This document shows, in pieces, positions 8,499 through 17,761 of a stretch of DNA of 64,000 nt. The stretch is from Larkinella soli (GTDB lineage: Bacteria; Bacteroidota; Bacteroidia; Cytophagales; Spirosomataceae), in the NCBI RefSeq assembly GCF_003703975.1, contig NZ_QTJY01000003.1, positions 248,001 to 312,000 of the forward strand. Direction: 5' to 3'. A program made the position numbers and the translations under genes. Each line of letters starts with the position of its first letter. Position 1 is the first letter of the stretch. Below the pieces are notes generated by a model. The model was given only the letters and a program-made list of their open reading frames with translations. It did not search any database and had not been told where the DNA came from.

Positions 8499-10385
8499 TT
8501 ACACCAGAGCCGCGTCTTCCACATCCTTTTCGATGCGGAGGTTTTCGATGATGAATTTCTGCCGGTCGGGCGTGTTCTTTCCCATGTAGTAGCTGAGCAG
8601 TTTCGGAATGGACGTTTCCTTTTCCATGATCACCGGCTCCAGACGCATGTCGTCGCCGATGAACAGACCGAATTCCTCCGGCGAAATCTCTCCCAACCCT
8701 TTGAACCGGGTGATTTCCACCTTCTTGCCGCTCTTGTTCAGCTTGTCGATGGCCCGCTGTTTCTCCTCCTCCGAATAACAGTAGACGGTTTCCTTATGGT
8801 TTTTCGGATTCCGAACGCGGAACAGGGGTGTTTCGAGGATGTAAAGATGGCCGTTCCGGACCAGATCCGGAAAGAACTGGAGGAAAAACGTCATCATCAG
8901 CAGCCGGATGTGCATCCCGTCGACGTCGGCGTCCGTAGCGATGACGATCCGGTTGTAGCGCAGCGTGTCCAGTCCGTCCTCGATGTCGAGGGCGTGCTGC
9001 AGCAGGTTGAACTCCTCGTTTTCGTACACCACCTTTTTGGTCAGCCCGAAGCAGTTGAGCGGTTTGCCGCGCAGACTGAATACCGCCTGGGTCTGTACGT
9101 TCCGGGACTTGGTGATGGAACCGCTGGCGGAGTCGCCTTCGGTGATGAACAGGGTGGAGTTCTGGCGGTCTTCGGCTTTGGGGTCCGACAGGTGTACGCG
9201 GCAGTCGCGGAGTTTTTTATTGTGGAGATTGGCTTTCTTGGCGCGTTCGTTGGCCAGTTTCTTGATGCCGGCGAGTTCCTTCCGCTCGCGTTCCGACTGC
9301 TCGATCCGTTTCTTCAGGGCATCGCGGATGGCCGGGTGCATATGCAGGTAGTCGTCGAGCCGGTCTTTCACGAAATCGATCACGAACGAACGGACGGACG
9401 GGCTGTCCGGGTCGGGCGCCATGTTGAGCGAACCGAGCTTGGTTTTGGTCTGCGACTCGAAAACCGGTTCCTGCACCCGGACGCTGATGGCCGCAATGAT
9501 GGACGCCCGGATGTCGGAGGTGTCGTAGTTTTTATCGAAGTGCTTCCGGACGGTTTCCACCACGGCTTCGCGGAGGGCGTTCTGGTGGGTCCCGCCCTGG
9601 GTGGTGAACTGCCCGTTCACGAAAGAGTAATACTGCTCCCCGTATTGATTGCCGTGCGACATGGCGATTTCGATGTCGTGGCCTTTCAGGTGAATGATCG
9701 GGTAACGCAGGGCCTCTTCGTCGGTCTTGTTCTGAAGCAGATCCAGCAGGCCGTTCTGCGAAACGAATTTTTCGCGGTTCAGGCTCAGCGTCAGGCCGGC
9801 GTTGAGGTAGCAGTAGTTCCAGATCATGTCCTTCACAAACTGGCTGCGGAAATGATAATTCTTGAATACCGTGGCGTCCGGTTCGAAACAGATCAGAGTT
9901 CCGTTCCGCTCGGTAGTGGCACTTTCACCCTGGCGGGTCAGCTGGCCCCGTTCGAATTCCGCCCAGACGGATTTGCCCTCGCGGTAGGACTGGACCTTGA
10001 AAAAGGTGGAGAGCGCATTGACGGCTTTGGTTCCTACCCCGTTCAGCCCGACCGATTTCTGGAAGGCTCCGGAGTCGTACTTGCCGCCGGTATTGATCTT
10101 GGAAACCACATCGACCACCTTGCCCAGCGGGATGCCCCGGCCGTAGTCGCGGACCTCGACCCGGTGATCGGTCACTTTCACGTCGATGAGCTTGCCGTGA
10201 CCCATGACGTGTTCGTCGATGCAGTTGTCGATGACTTCTTTGAGGAGGACGTAAATGCCGTCGTCGGCCGCCGAGCCGTCGCCCAGTTTTCCGATGTACA
10301 TGCCCGGGCGGAGCCGGATGTGTTCACGCCAGTCGAGCGACCGTATACTGTCTTCGGTGTATTGTACCTGGTTGTTGTCTGCCAT
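8499..10385 (-). CDS. parE: DNA topoisomerase IV subunit B (ATPase subunit)
   Basis: This is the ATP-driven subunit of a type IIA topoisomerase that decatenates replicated chromosomes together with ParC. It has the GHKL ATPase fold ([34 protein letters not shown]) in the N-terminal half and a Toprim domain with [25 protein letters not shown] and [12 protein letters not shown] near the end. At 628 residues and without the GyrB insert it fits ParE better than GyrB. The partner parC is not next to it. The region upstream (10386-10636) is shared with the divergent polysaccharide locus. Confidence 0.93.
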   Translation of the reverse strand: MADNNQVQYTEDSIRSLDWREHIRLRPGMYIGKLGDGSAADDGIYVLLKEVIDNCIDEHVMGHGKLIDVKVTDHRVEVRDYGRGIPLGKVVDVVSKINTGGKYDSGAFQKSVGLNGVGTKAVNALSTFFKVQSYREGKSVWAEFERGQLTRQGESATTERNGTLICFEPDATVFKNYHFRSQFVKDMIWNYCYLNAGLTLSLNREKFVSQNGLLDLLQNKTDEEALRYPIIHLKGHDIEIAMSHGNQYGEQYYSFVNGQFTTQGGTHQNALREAVVETVRKHFDKNYDTSDIRASIIAAISVRVQEPVFESQTKTKLGSLNMAPDPDSPSVRSFVIDFVKDRLDDYLHMHPAIRDALKKRIEQSERERKELAGIKKLANERAKKANLHNKKLRDCRVHLSDPKAEDRQNSTLFITEGDSASGSITKSRNVQTQAVFSLRGKPLNCFGLTKKVVYENEEFNLLQHALDIEDGLDTLRYNRIVIATDADVDGMHIRLLMMTFFLQFFPDLVRNGHLYILETPLFRVRNPKNHKETVYCYSEEEKQRAIDKLNKSGKKVEITRFKGLGEISPEEFGLFIGDDMRLEPVIMEKETSIPKLLSYYMGKNTPDRQKFIIENLRIEKDVEDAALV

Positions 10386-10693
10386 AAAAGGGAGGGAGCA
10401 ATTTATAAAGTCAGAATGATCGAAAGGGCCTTTTGTAAACCCGGTTCCTCTCCGGAAAAGTTCGTGGAATATGAAATTTTACCCTTCAGGAAGAATTTGT
10501 TTAAAAAGTAATAAAAGTTCGTTTACTTTGTAGCGCAAAGTGCGCAAAAATAATACAATAAGCGATTTGTCGTTGATAGCATACAAAAACGCATGAGATT
10601 GATCGGCGTCCGGCGTCCGAATACATTCTTAAAAATATGCAAAAATCTCAAGATTTCCATCGTTTTAGCTCAAAAAAATTCCCTGTCTCTTCG
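10386..10693. promoter_or_regulatory. Divergent control region of parE and the polysaccharide locus
   Basis: This roughly 300-bp AT-rich gap separates parE (minus) from the export gene (plus). A -7-like TACTTTG lies at 10524-10530 on the plus strand within TTTACTTTGTA, with TTTG at 10496-10499 as a possible -33 element (spacing 24, longer than usual). The same TTTACTTTGTA occurs at 35643-35653, before the last gene of the locus. A short GCGCAAAGTGCGC inverted repeat follows at about 10533-10545. No gene is seen in the gap. Confidence 0.4.
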
Positions 10694-13294
10694 ATGCTTT
10701 TTGTCCGCAAAACCATTCTGGGTGTCGCTTTGCTCTGCACCGGAATCAATGCCGTGGCACAGGTAACGCCGGCGCCGTCCGCTCCCTCCGCACCCGCCAC
10801 CGCTCCCGCTACCGCACAACCCCGCCCCTCGGCCCCCGCAGGCGGTAATACGGCCCGTCCCGGTGCGACCGGACCGGCCCCCGCCGGACAATCGCAGGGC
10901 ACCCTCCCGGGTCAGGTCCCCGGCCAGACGCAGGGCCAGCAGGGTCCGCGCGGGCAGGGTCAGACGCAGGGCCAGGGACAGCAGGGTGGAAATCAGCAGG
11001 GTGGCCGGACCGGTGCTGGAACGGGCCAGCAGGGTGCCGGGCAAACCGGTCAGGCGGGCCAGCTGGGCCCGGGTCCGCAGGGCAGCAACGCCAGCGAGAC
11101 CCAGGACCTGAGCCAGGATGAACAGGCCGAACAGGCGCTGACCGAACAGGAACGGCTCCGCGAACAGGAACTGGCCGCCCAGCGCCGGAAACTGTTCGGC
11201 TACCAGACCTTCAACGATCCCAACAATGCCGCTACCTTCCAGCCGAACCTGAACATCGCCACCCCGAAAGGCTACGTGGTCGGTCCCGGCGATCAGCTGA
11301 ACATCAACATCTACGGCTTCTCGGAAGCCACCTTCCTGCTGCCGGTCAACCCCGACGGGTTCGTCTACGTGCAGCGCGTCGGCCCCATCCACGTGGCCGG
11401 CCTGACCATCGAACAGGCCCGCACCCGCATCCTGGACCGGCTTTCCAAAATCTATGTCGGCCTGAAAAGCAGCTCCTACGGCCCCGCCAACACCTACCTG
11501 ATCGTCACCCTCGGCGACATCCGCAGCATCCGGGTTTCGGTCACCGGCGAAGCCATCCGGCCGGGAACCTATACGCTCTCCTCGCTCTCGACGGCGCTCA
11601 ATGCCATCTATCAGGCCGGCGGCCCCAGCGAACTCGGGTCGTTCCGGAACGTGCAGGTGATCCGCAACAACCGGGTCGTCGGGACGCTCGACCTTTACGA
11701 CTATCTGACGTCCGGTATTCAGCGGAACGACATCCGCCTTCAGGACAATGACAATATCCGCTTTACGACCTATAAGACCCACGTCGAGGTAACCGGCTCC
11801 GTCAAGCGCAACAACATCTTCGAACTGCTGCCGGGCGAAACCATGAGCCGCCTGCTCGAGCTGGCCGGCGGTTTCACCAGCAACGCCTATAAATCCCGCA
11901 TCAAAATCACCCGGTTCACCAACCGCGAACTGAAAGTGGTGGATGTCGTCGAATCCGAATTCGGCAATTTCCAGCTGCAGGACGGTGATAACGTGGCGGT
12001 CGAATCGGTCCTGGCCCGCTATGAAAACCAGGTGGGCATTCAGGGAGCGGTGTATCGCCCCGGAACTTACTCACTCGACCAGAACAAAACCCTGAAGCAA
12101 CTGCTGAGCAGCGCCGAGGGCCTCAAGGGCGAGGCTTTCACGGGCCGCATCCAGATCGTCCGGACCCGCGACGACATGGCCATCGAGAACATTTCCCTGA
12201 ATCTGGCCGACATCATCAACGGCACCGCCCCGGACGTGGAGCTGAAGCGCGAAGACCAGGTGGTGATCCCCTCCCGCTTCGACATGGCCGAGTTTGCCAA
12301 CGTCAGCATCGTCGGTGAAGTCATTACGCCCATCAATTCGACGGCCTATATTTCCAACATGACGCTGGAGGACCTTCTGCTCCAGGCCGGCGGGCTGAAG
12401 GAGTCGGCCGCGGCTTCGCAGGTGGAGGTGATTCGCCGGAAGAAGGACGTGGACGTCACCTCCACGAGCGCCCAGATTTCGGAAATCTACCGTTTCAACA
12501 TCGACCGCGACCTGAGCATCAAACCGTCGGACACCAAATTCCTGCTGGCGCCCTACGATCAGGTCGTCGTGCGCCGTTCTCCGAACTACCAGGAACAGAC
12601 CTTCGCCTTCGTCGACGGAGAGGTGCTCATGCCGGGACAATATCCGCTGAAAACCAAAGACCAGCGGATCTCGGACATCATCAAGATGTCCGGCGGGCTT
12701 TCTCCCTACGCCTACGTCGACGGCGCCACGCTCGTGCGGCAGGTCCAGATCAGCCAGGCCGAGCAGGCGATGCGCCAGCAAACGATTACCGAACTGGCCG
12801 ACGACAGCCCGAAAGCGATCGTCAACCTCGATACCTCGACGGAAGGCCGTGAAGACCTGATCGGCATCAACCTGCGCAAAATTCTGAGCAACCCGGGTTC
12901 GAGCGAGGACATGATCCTGCGCGAAGGCGACGTGGTCCGGATTCCGAAAATGCTTGAAACCGTCCGCGTCGGCGGGGAAGTGCTGCTGCCGACCACGGCC
13001 AAATTCCGCCGGGGGCAGTCGTTCCAGGATTATATTTCGCAGGCCGGCGGGTTCACCAGCCGCTCGGCCCGCAAACGCGCCTACGTCGTCTATGCCAACG
13101 GCTCAGCCGACCGGACGCGCCGGTTCGCCTTCTTCAACGTGTATCCGCGTGTCGAACCCGGCTCGGAAATCATCGTTCCGCAGCAAACCCGGGGTGAGCT
13201 GACGCCCCAGCAGGTCATCAGCAGCACGACGGGTATCGTAACGTCCCTGATGACGCTGATTACGGCGGTGCTCGCCTTCCGCGCGCTCCGATAA
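10694..13294 (+). CDS. SLBB-domain polysaccharide export protein (Wza-like)
   Basis: This protein of about 866 residues belongs to the outer-membrane polysaccharide export family. After a signal peptide (about 1-23) come a Pro/Ala-rich stretch (about 24-65), a Gln/Gly-rich low-complexity stretch (about 66-130), and a charged segment. Then the poly_export domain begins (KGYVVGPGDQLNINIYGFSE), followed by about six SLBB-type beta-grasp repeats, recognisable by recurring V.GEV..PG.Y-like strands. A hydrophobic helix closes the protein (TGIVTSLMTLITAVLAFRA), which could anchor it as Wza's C-terminal helix does. ATG 10694 puts the signal peptide first; ATG 10637 would add 19 residues. It is the first gene of the locus, 32 bp before the Wzz-like gene. 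Confidence 0.9.
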   Translation: MLFVRKTILGVALLCTGINAVAQVTPAPSAPSAPATAPATAQPRPSAPAGGNTARPGATGPAPAGQSQGTLPGQVPGQTQGQQGPRGQGQTQGQGQQGGNQQGGRTGAGTGQQGAGQTGQAGQLGPGPQGSNASETQDLSQDEQAEQALTEQERLREQELAAQRRKLFGYQTFNDPNNAATFQPNLNIATPKGYVVGPGDQLNINIYGFSEATFLLPVNPDGFVYVQRVGPIHVAGLTIEQARTRILDRLSKIYVGLKSSSYGPANTYLIVTLGDIRSIRVSVTGEAIRPGTYTLSSLSTALNAIYQAGGPSELGSFRNVQVIRNNRVVGTLDLYDYLTSGIQRNDIRLQDNDNIRFTTYKTHVEVTGSVKRNNIFELLPGETMSRLLELAGGFTSNAYKSRIKITRFTNRELKVVDVVESEFGNFQLQDGDNVAVESVLARYENQVGIQGAVYRPGTYSLDQNKTLKQLLSSAEGLKGEAFTGRIQIVRTRDDMAIENISLNLADIINGTAPDVELKREDQVVIPSRFDMAEFANVSIVGEVITPINSTAYISNMTLEDLLLQAGGLKESAAASQVEVIRRKKDVDVTSTSAQISEIYRFNIDRDLSIKPSDTKFLLAPYDQVVVRRSPNYQEQTFAFVDGEVLMPGQYPLKTKDQRISDIIKMSGGLSPYAYVDGATLVRQVQISQAEQAMRQQTITELADDSPKAIVNLDTSTEGREDLIGINLRKILSNPGSSEDMILREGDVVRIPKMLETVRVGGEVLLPTTAKFRRGQSFQDYISQAGGFTSRSARKRAYVVYANGSADRTRRFAFFNVYPRVEPGSEIIVPQQTRGELTPQQVISSTTGIVTSLMTLITAVLAFRALR

Positions 13295-13326
13295 ACTTCA
13301 TCCAACACCAAGCGACCTGAAAACGT

Positions 13327-14421
13327 ATGGAAACCATAGATTCTAAAAAATCGTCAAACGAACTTCCTCCCGATCAGATTTCGCCGAAGGAAGTGATTAA
13401 CCGGATGATCGTGTTCAGGAATCTCCTGATGCGCAGCTGGAAACTGATAGCCGTTTGTGTGGTAATCGGGGGTCTGATCGGCTTTTTCGTCGACATGAAC
13501 CTGGATAAACGCCCGACCTATACGGCCTTCATCACCTTCAACCTAGGCGGTGGTTCAGGCCAGGGCGGTATGGGCGACCTCGGCGGCATCGCCGGGATGT
13601 TCGGTCTGGGCGGGGGCGCTCCGGACGCCAACATCTTCACGGGCGAAAACTTCATGTACTACGTCGTTTCCCGACCGATCATTACCCGGACGCTGATGAA
13701 GGAGGTGGATACCCTCAACAATCAGAAGGATCTGATGATCAACTACTACATCCAGCACAGCGGGATTCGGGACGACGAGTGGGAAAAGAACGACACCCTG
13801 CGGAACTTCCGGTTCGTGCGCGGCAAGAGCCCCGCCACCTACACCCGGCTGGAAAATCAGGCTTTGGACGACGTCTTCAACCGCATCAAGGGCGAAACCT
13901 CCATCGTTCAGAAAGACCGGAAGTCGTCCTTCCTGACGCTGCAGACCGGCCAGCATTCCGAAATGCTGGCCAAGATCTGGGTCGAAACGCTGCTGAAAAC
14001 CGTTCAGGAGGACTATACCGAAAAGCAGACGAAAAAAACCCACGAGATGAAGGACCTGCTCGTTCACCGGGCCGACTCACTGGGCCGGATTCTCGGTAAA
14101 AACGAGTCCAGCCTGGCCCGGTACATCGATCAGAACCAGCAGATCGTGGTGGCGGAAGGCCAGCTGGCCCAGACTAAGCTGACCCGCAACTCGCAGTTTC
14201 TGCAACAGCTGTATTACCAGGCCCTGTCGAGCGTGGAGAACATCAATATGACCCTCATCAAAGAGGCACCGCTGTTCACGATCATCGAGCCGGTGGCCCT
14301 GCCGCTGTACAAGGAAGCCCACGAACCGTATGCCATGCAGGCCGGGCTGATTCTGGGCCTCATGCTGGGTCTGGTCATCGTCTTCCTGCGGCAGGCCTAC
14401 TTCAGCATCATGCACAGCTAA
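13327..14421 (+). CDS. Wzz-like polysaccharide chain-length/co-polymerase protein
   Basis: The 364-residue protein has the Wzz layout: one membrane helix near the N-terminus (LIAVCVVIGGLIGFFVD), a large periplasmic domain with coiled-coil character, and a second helix at the end (QAGLILGLMLGLVIVFL). It lacks the tyrosine-kinase domain found in Wzc-type proteins. A Gly-rich insert lies at about 75-100 (NLGGGSGQGGMGDLGG...), unusual in this position. Proteins of this family set polymer length or link the inner-membrane machinery with the Wza-like channel, which here is the preceding gene. A terminator-like inverted repeat follows at 14443-14503. Confidence 0.85.
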   Translation: METIDSKKSSNELPPDQISPKEVINRMIVFRNLLMRSWKLIAVCVVIGGLIGFFVDMNLDKRPTYTAFITFNLGGGSGQGGMGDLGGIAGMFGLGGGAPDANIFTGENFMYYVVSRPIITRTLMKEVDTLNNQKDLMINYYIQHSGIRDDEWEKNDTLRNFRFVRGKSPATYTRLENQALDDVFNRIKGETSIVQKDRKSSFLTLQTGQHSEMLAKIWVETLLKTVQEDYTEKQTKKTHEMKDLLVHRADSLGRILGKNESSLARYIDQNQQIVVAEGQLAQTKLTRNSQFLQQLYYQALSSVENINMTLIKEAPLFTIIEPVALPLYKEAHEPYAMQAGLILGLMLGLVIVFLRQAYFSIMHS

Positions 14422-14442
14422 CAGAGTTTTGAAGGAATCGTG

Positions 14443-14503
14443 AAGAGTTAAAAGTTATGAGTTAACTTGCCCCGGCATTGGTTACTCACGGCTTTTAACT
14501 CTT
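14443..14503. repeat. Intergenic inverted repeat (AAGAGTTAAAAG arms)
   Basis: The arms 14443-14466 and 14481-14503 pair almost fully (AAGAGTTAAAAG shared at the ends). The left arm shows a 7-bp beat GAGTTAA/AAGTTAT/GAGTTAA. It resembles the octamer-built elements elsewhere in the window. It could also act as a weak terminator between the Wzz and ABC genes. Confidence 0.6.
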
Positions 14504-14510
14504 AAATTTG
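14478..14510 (+). promoter_or_regulatory. Promoter of the Wzm/Wzt unit
   Basis: TAAATTTG at 14503-14510 is an exact TAnnTTTG box, with TTG at 14478-14480 at 22 bp spacing. The GTG start of the permease gene is at 14530. This suggests that the ABC exporter and the following glycosyltransferase genes have their own promoter. Confidence 0.55.
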
Positions 14511-14529
14511 TAACACCCCCTCATTTTTT

Positions 14530-15360
14530 GTGAAAACACACGAAGTGGTTATTCAACCGGGCCGGTCGGAAAAACATTACTGGCGGGATTTGTGGAAAAA
14601 TCGGGAACTGTTGTACATCCTGTCCATGCGCGACATTTCCGTACGGTACAAACAGACCATCCTCGGCACCTCCTGGAGCCTCATCCGCCCGCTGACGACC
14701 ATGCTCATCATGGTGTTTGTGTTCAGTAAAGTAGCCAAACTCAAAGGCGACCCCGGCATTCCCTACCCGCTGATGGTGCTCGCCGGGATTACCATCTGGA
14801 CCTTTTTCGCTAATGCCTTCACCCAGATCAGCACCTGCATCACGGCCAATTCCAACCTGGTCACAAAAGTATACTTCCCGCGGCTCATCATGCCGCTGAG
14901 TTCCATCGTCGTCAGTTTCATCGACTTTCTGATCGCCCTTGGGCTGTTCGTCCTGATTGCCATCTGGTACCAGTTCTGGCCCGACTGGCACATCCTGTTC
15001 CTGCCGCTTTTTATGGTGCTGGCCCTGCTGGCTTCGTTTGCATTTGGTCTTATCTTTGCCGTATTGAATGTGCGGTTCCGCGACATCGCCCAGCTGATTC
15101 CGTTCCTGGTTCAGGTCGGCTTTTACGCCTGCCCGATCGCTTACAGCAGCCGGCTGGTGGCGGGCGAGTCCTGGTATCCGCTGTACATTCTCAACCCCCT
15201 GGTCGGGATCATCGACGGTTTCCGCTGGTCCCTTCTGGGCGAAAACGCTTTCTTTAATCCAACCAGTATTGTATATTCGGTGTTGATTATCAGCGTCGTA
15301 CTGGTCATTTCGGTGTATTTTTTCCGGAAGCGGGAAAACACCTTCGTCGACGATATTTAG
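14530..15360 (+). CDS. wzm: ABC-2 type polysaccharide export permease (Wzm-like)
   Basis: This 276-residue inner-membrane protein has six hydrophobic helices and the ABC-2 export signature near the N-terminus (SVRYKQTILGTSWSLIRPL). Such permeases pair with a Wzt ATPase to flip finished polysaccharide on its undecaprenyl carrier to the periplasm. The ATPase gene follows 69 bp downstream. The start is GTG at 14530; no ATG is suitably placed, and the promoter ends 20 nt before. Teichoic-acid and O-antigen exporters share this family, so the exact polymer cannot be told. Confidence 0.92.
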   Translation: MKTHEVVIQPGRSEKHYWRDLWKNRELLYILSMRDISVRYKQTILGTSWSLIRPLTTMLIMVFVFSKVAKLKGDPGIPYPLMVLAGITIWTFFANAFTQISTCITANSNLVTKVYFPRLIMPLSSIVVSFIDFLIALGLFVLIAIWYQFWPDWHILFLPLFMVLALLASFAFGLIFAVLNVRFRDIAQLIPFLVQVGFYACPIAYSSRLVAGESWYPLYILNPLVGIIDGFRWSLLGENAFFNPTSIVYSVLIISVVLVISVYFFRKRENTFVDDI

Positions 15361-15429
15361 CATGAAAATTGCCGTCGGGGGACCATGCGGCAGCGTGTGG
15401 TATCCCACCGGTTTGCGACAAAAAGACAT

Positions 15430-16695
15430 ATGGCAGTAATCACGGTAGAAGATATCAGCAAACGATATATTATTGACCACAAGAAAGGAAAGGGCAGTAA
15501 TAGCATTAAGGACGCGGTGGTGGAGCAGTTCCGGAAACTGTTCAACGGGAAAAACAGTTCCGACGCCGAGCGTATCGAACATGAGGAGTTCTGGGCGCTG
15601 CGTGACGTCAGCTTCGCCGTCGAACAGGGCGATCGCATCGGGATCGTCGGCCATAACGGCGCCGGCAAATCCACCCTTCTGAAGATTCTCAGCAAGATTA
15701 CCGAACCCTCCAGCGGCCGCATCCACATCCGGGGCCGCATCGCCAGCCTCCTGGAGGTGGGTACCGGTTTCCATCCCGAACTGACCGGCCGCGAAAACAT
15801 CTTCCTGAACGGGTCGATCCTGGGCATGAGCCGGGAAGAAATCCGCAGGCATTTCGACGAGATCGTCGACTTCGGCGGCATCGAGAAGTTCCTCGACACG
15901 CCCGTCAAGCGGTATTCGTCCGGGATGTATGTCCGGCTCGGTTTTGCCATTGCCGCCCACCTCGACCCCGAGATCATGATCATCGACGAGGTACTCGCCG
16001 TGGGTGACGCCGAATTCCAGAAGAAATGTCTCGGTAAAATGCGGGACGTTTCGGCCAGCGGAAGAACCATCCTCTTCGTGAGCCACAACATGACCGCCGT
16101 GCAGGCTCTCTGCAACAAGACGCTTTACTTCGAGCGCGGACAGCTCATCGAGCAGGGCGAAACCAACCAGGTAATTTCCTCCTACCTCAGCAAGGTGTCT
16201 AAAACCCGGCTCGCCCGGCACTGGGCTACCCCCGAGGAGGCCCCCGGCAACGACCTGGTTCGGATCAAACGCATCGAGCTGATCCCCGAATACCGCGACA
16301 ATCAGAACTTCATCGACGTCCGGACGCCGTTCCGGGTGCGGTTCGAGTTCTGGAATATGATGGACAAGGCCAATCTCAACCTGAGCCTCCATCTCAATTC
16401 CATGACCGGCGAGTGCATCTTCAACGTCGGTACGCAGTCGCAGCCGTTTGCGAAGGGTGTGATCTCGGGTGAGTGCCTGATTCCCGGGCATTTCCTGAAC
16501 GACGGCACCTATAATGTCTCGGTGATGATCGTAAAAGATACCGTGACGCCCCTGTACAATATGGAAGAAGGGCTTATCTTTGACGTGGCCGACTACCGCG
16601 AAGGGGTGGCCTGGTACGGCAAATGGCCCGGTTATGTACGGCCGCAACTTGAGTTCCATACTGAAATGATGGAGGAGAACATTCTGAATGATTAA
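15430..16695 (+). CDS. wzt: Polysaccharide ABC transporter ATP-binding protein (Wzt-like)
   Basis: The 421-residue protein has Walker A G74HNGAGKST82, signature YSSGMYVRLGF and Walker B IMIIDEVLAVGD. It powers the Wzm permease. After the ATPase domain (to about 255) comes a further domain of about 160 residues, rich in beta strands, which matches the Wzt C-terminal carbohydrate-binding domain that recognises the end of the finished chain. Long N-terminal insertion between strands (residues 15-50) is common in this family. ATG 15430 was chosen since the ABC fold starts there (MAVITVEDISKRY). It overlaps the next gene by 8 bp. Confidence 0.93.
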   Translation: MAVITVEDISKRYIIDHKKGKGSNSIKDAVVEQFRKLFNGKNSSDAERIEHEEFWALRDVSFAVEQGDRIGIVGHNGAGKSTLLKILSKITEPSSGRIHIRGRIASLLEVGTGFHPELTGRENIFLNGSILGMSREEIRRHFDEIVDFGGIEKFLDTPVKRYSSGMYVRLGFAIAAHLDPEIMIIDEVLAVGDAEFQKKCLGKMRDVSASGRTILFVSHNMTAVQALCNKTLYFERGQLIEQGETNQVISSYLSKVSKTRLARHWATPEEAPGNDLVRIKRIELIPEYRDNQNFIDVRTPFRVRFEFWNMMDKANLNLSLHLNSMTGECIFNVGTQSQPFAKGVISGECLIPGHFLNDGTYNVSVMIVKDTVTPLYNMEEGLIFDVADYREGVAWYGKWPGYVRPQLEFHTEMMEENILND

Positions 16696-17761
16696 CGTTA
16701 CCAAATCCTACCTGCCGCAACTCGACGAATACGTTCACTACCTCGAAGGAATCTGGGAACGCGTCCATCTGACCAACAACGGACCGCTGGTCCGTGAGCT
16801 GGAAAAACAAATCAAATCTTACCTCGGCGTCGACCATCTGCTGTTCTGCAGCAACGGCACTATCGTGCTGCAGATGGCCATCAAGGCGCTGGGGCTCACC
16901 AAGGAGATCATTACCACGCCGTTTTCTTACTGCGCCAGTTCGCACGCGATCCTGTGGGAAAACTGCACCCCCGTTTTCGCCGACGTCCGGCCGGACGATT
17001 TCACCATCGACCCGGAGCAGATCGAACGCCTGATCACCCCCAATACGGAAGCCATCCTGGCGACCCACGTCTACGGCAACCCCTGCCAGATAGAAGCCAT
17101 CGACGCGCTGGCCCGGAAACATGGCCTGAAGGTGATTTACGACGGCGCCCATGCATTCGGCGCCCGCTACAAGGGGCAGTCGGTCCTCAGCTACGGCGAC
17201 ATCAGCACCTGTAGTTTCCACGCCACCAAGGTTTTTCATACCGTCGAGGGCGGCCTCATCGTCTGCAACGACCCGAAGCTGTACGAAAAACTGGGCCTTT
17301 TCCGGAGCTTCGGCCACCGGTTCGACGACTATTTCGACGTAGGGATCAACGCCAAAAACTCCGAACTGCATGCCGCCATGGGGCTGTGCAACCTGCCCCG
17401 GGTGCCGGACCTGATCGAAGCCCGGCGCCAGCGGTTCGGCCTCTACGACGCCCAGCTTGACTTCTCCAGCCTGAGCCGCCCGGTGATTCAGCCGGAGGTG
17501 GAATACAACTACGCCTATTACCCGATCGTCTTCCCGACCGAAGCCAAACTCCTGGAAGTCAAAGCCGCCCTGGAAGCGGTCCAGATATTTCCGAGACGGT
17601 ATTTCTATCCATCCCTGAACACCCTGCCGTTCCTGAAAGAACGGCAATCCTGCCCGGTTTCGGAGGACATCGCCCTGCGGGCGCTCTGTCTGCCGATGTA
17701 CCCGGACCTGGAAATCGAGGTGATCGATCAGGTTTGTGAAATCGTCAACAAGGTGTCATGA
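16688..17761 (+). CDS. DegT/DnrJ/EryC1/StrS-family sugar aminotransferase
   Basis: This PLP enzyme of 357 residues most likely makes an amino sugar nucleotide from a keto sugar. The PLP lysine is K181 in CSFHATKVFHTVEGG; LFCSNGTIVLQMA binds the phosphate and VIYDGAHAFGARY holds the aspartate (D152) that contacts the pyridine nitrogen. The length is normal. It is translationally coupled to wzt (8-bp overlap) and to the next gene (ATGA overlap). No dehydratase or epimerase lies nearby, so the keto-sugar substrate must come from elsewhere. Confidence 0.9.
   Translation: MINVTKSYLPQLDEYVHYLEGIWERVHLTNNGPLVRELEKQIKSYLGVDHLLFCSNGTIVLQMAIKALGLTKEIITTPFSYCASSHAILWENCTPVFADVRPDDFTIDPEQIERLITPNTEAILATHVYGNPCQIEAIDALARKHGLKVIYDGAHAFGARYKGQSVLSYGDISTCSFHATKVFHTVEGGLIVCNDPKLYEKLGLFRSFGHRFDDYFDVGINAKNSELHAAMGLCNLPRVPDLIEARRQRFGLYDAQLDFSSLSRPVIQPEVEYNYAYYPIVFPTEAKLLEVKAALEAVQIFPRRYFYPSLNTLPFLKERQSCPVSEDIALRALCLPMYPDLEIEVIDQVCEIVNKVS

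Noticed and set aside
8430-10511. Very long plus-strand frame opposite parE (693 codons)
   Set aside because: It is antisense to a gene with full topoisomerase motifs, has shadow-like composition and no recognisable domain. High GC makes such frames common.
14521-16704. Long minus-strand frame opposite the Wzm and Wzt genes
   Set aside because: The plus-strand genes have clear ABC transporter motifs; the minus frame has no domain and spans a gene boundary.
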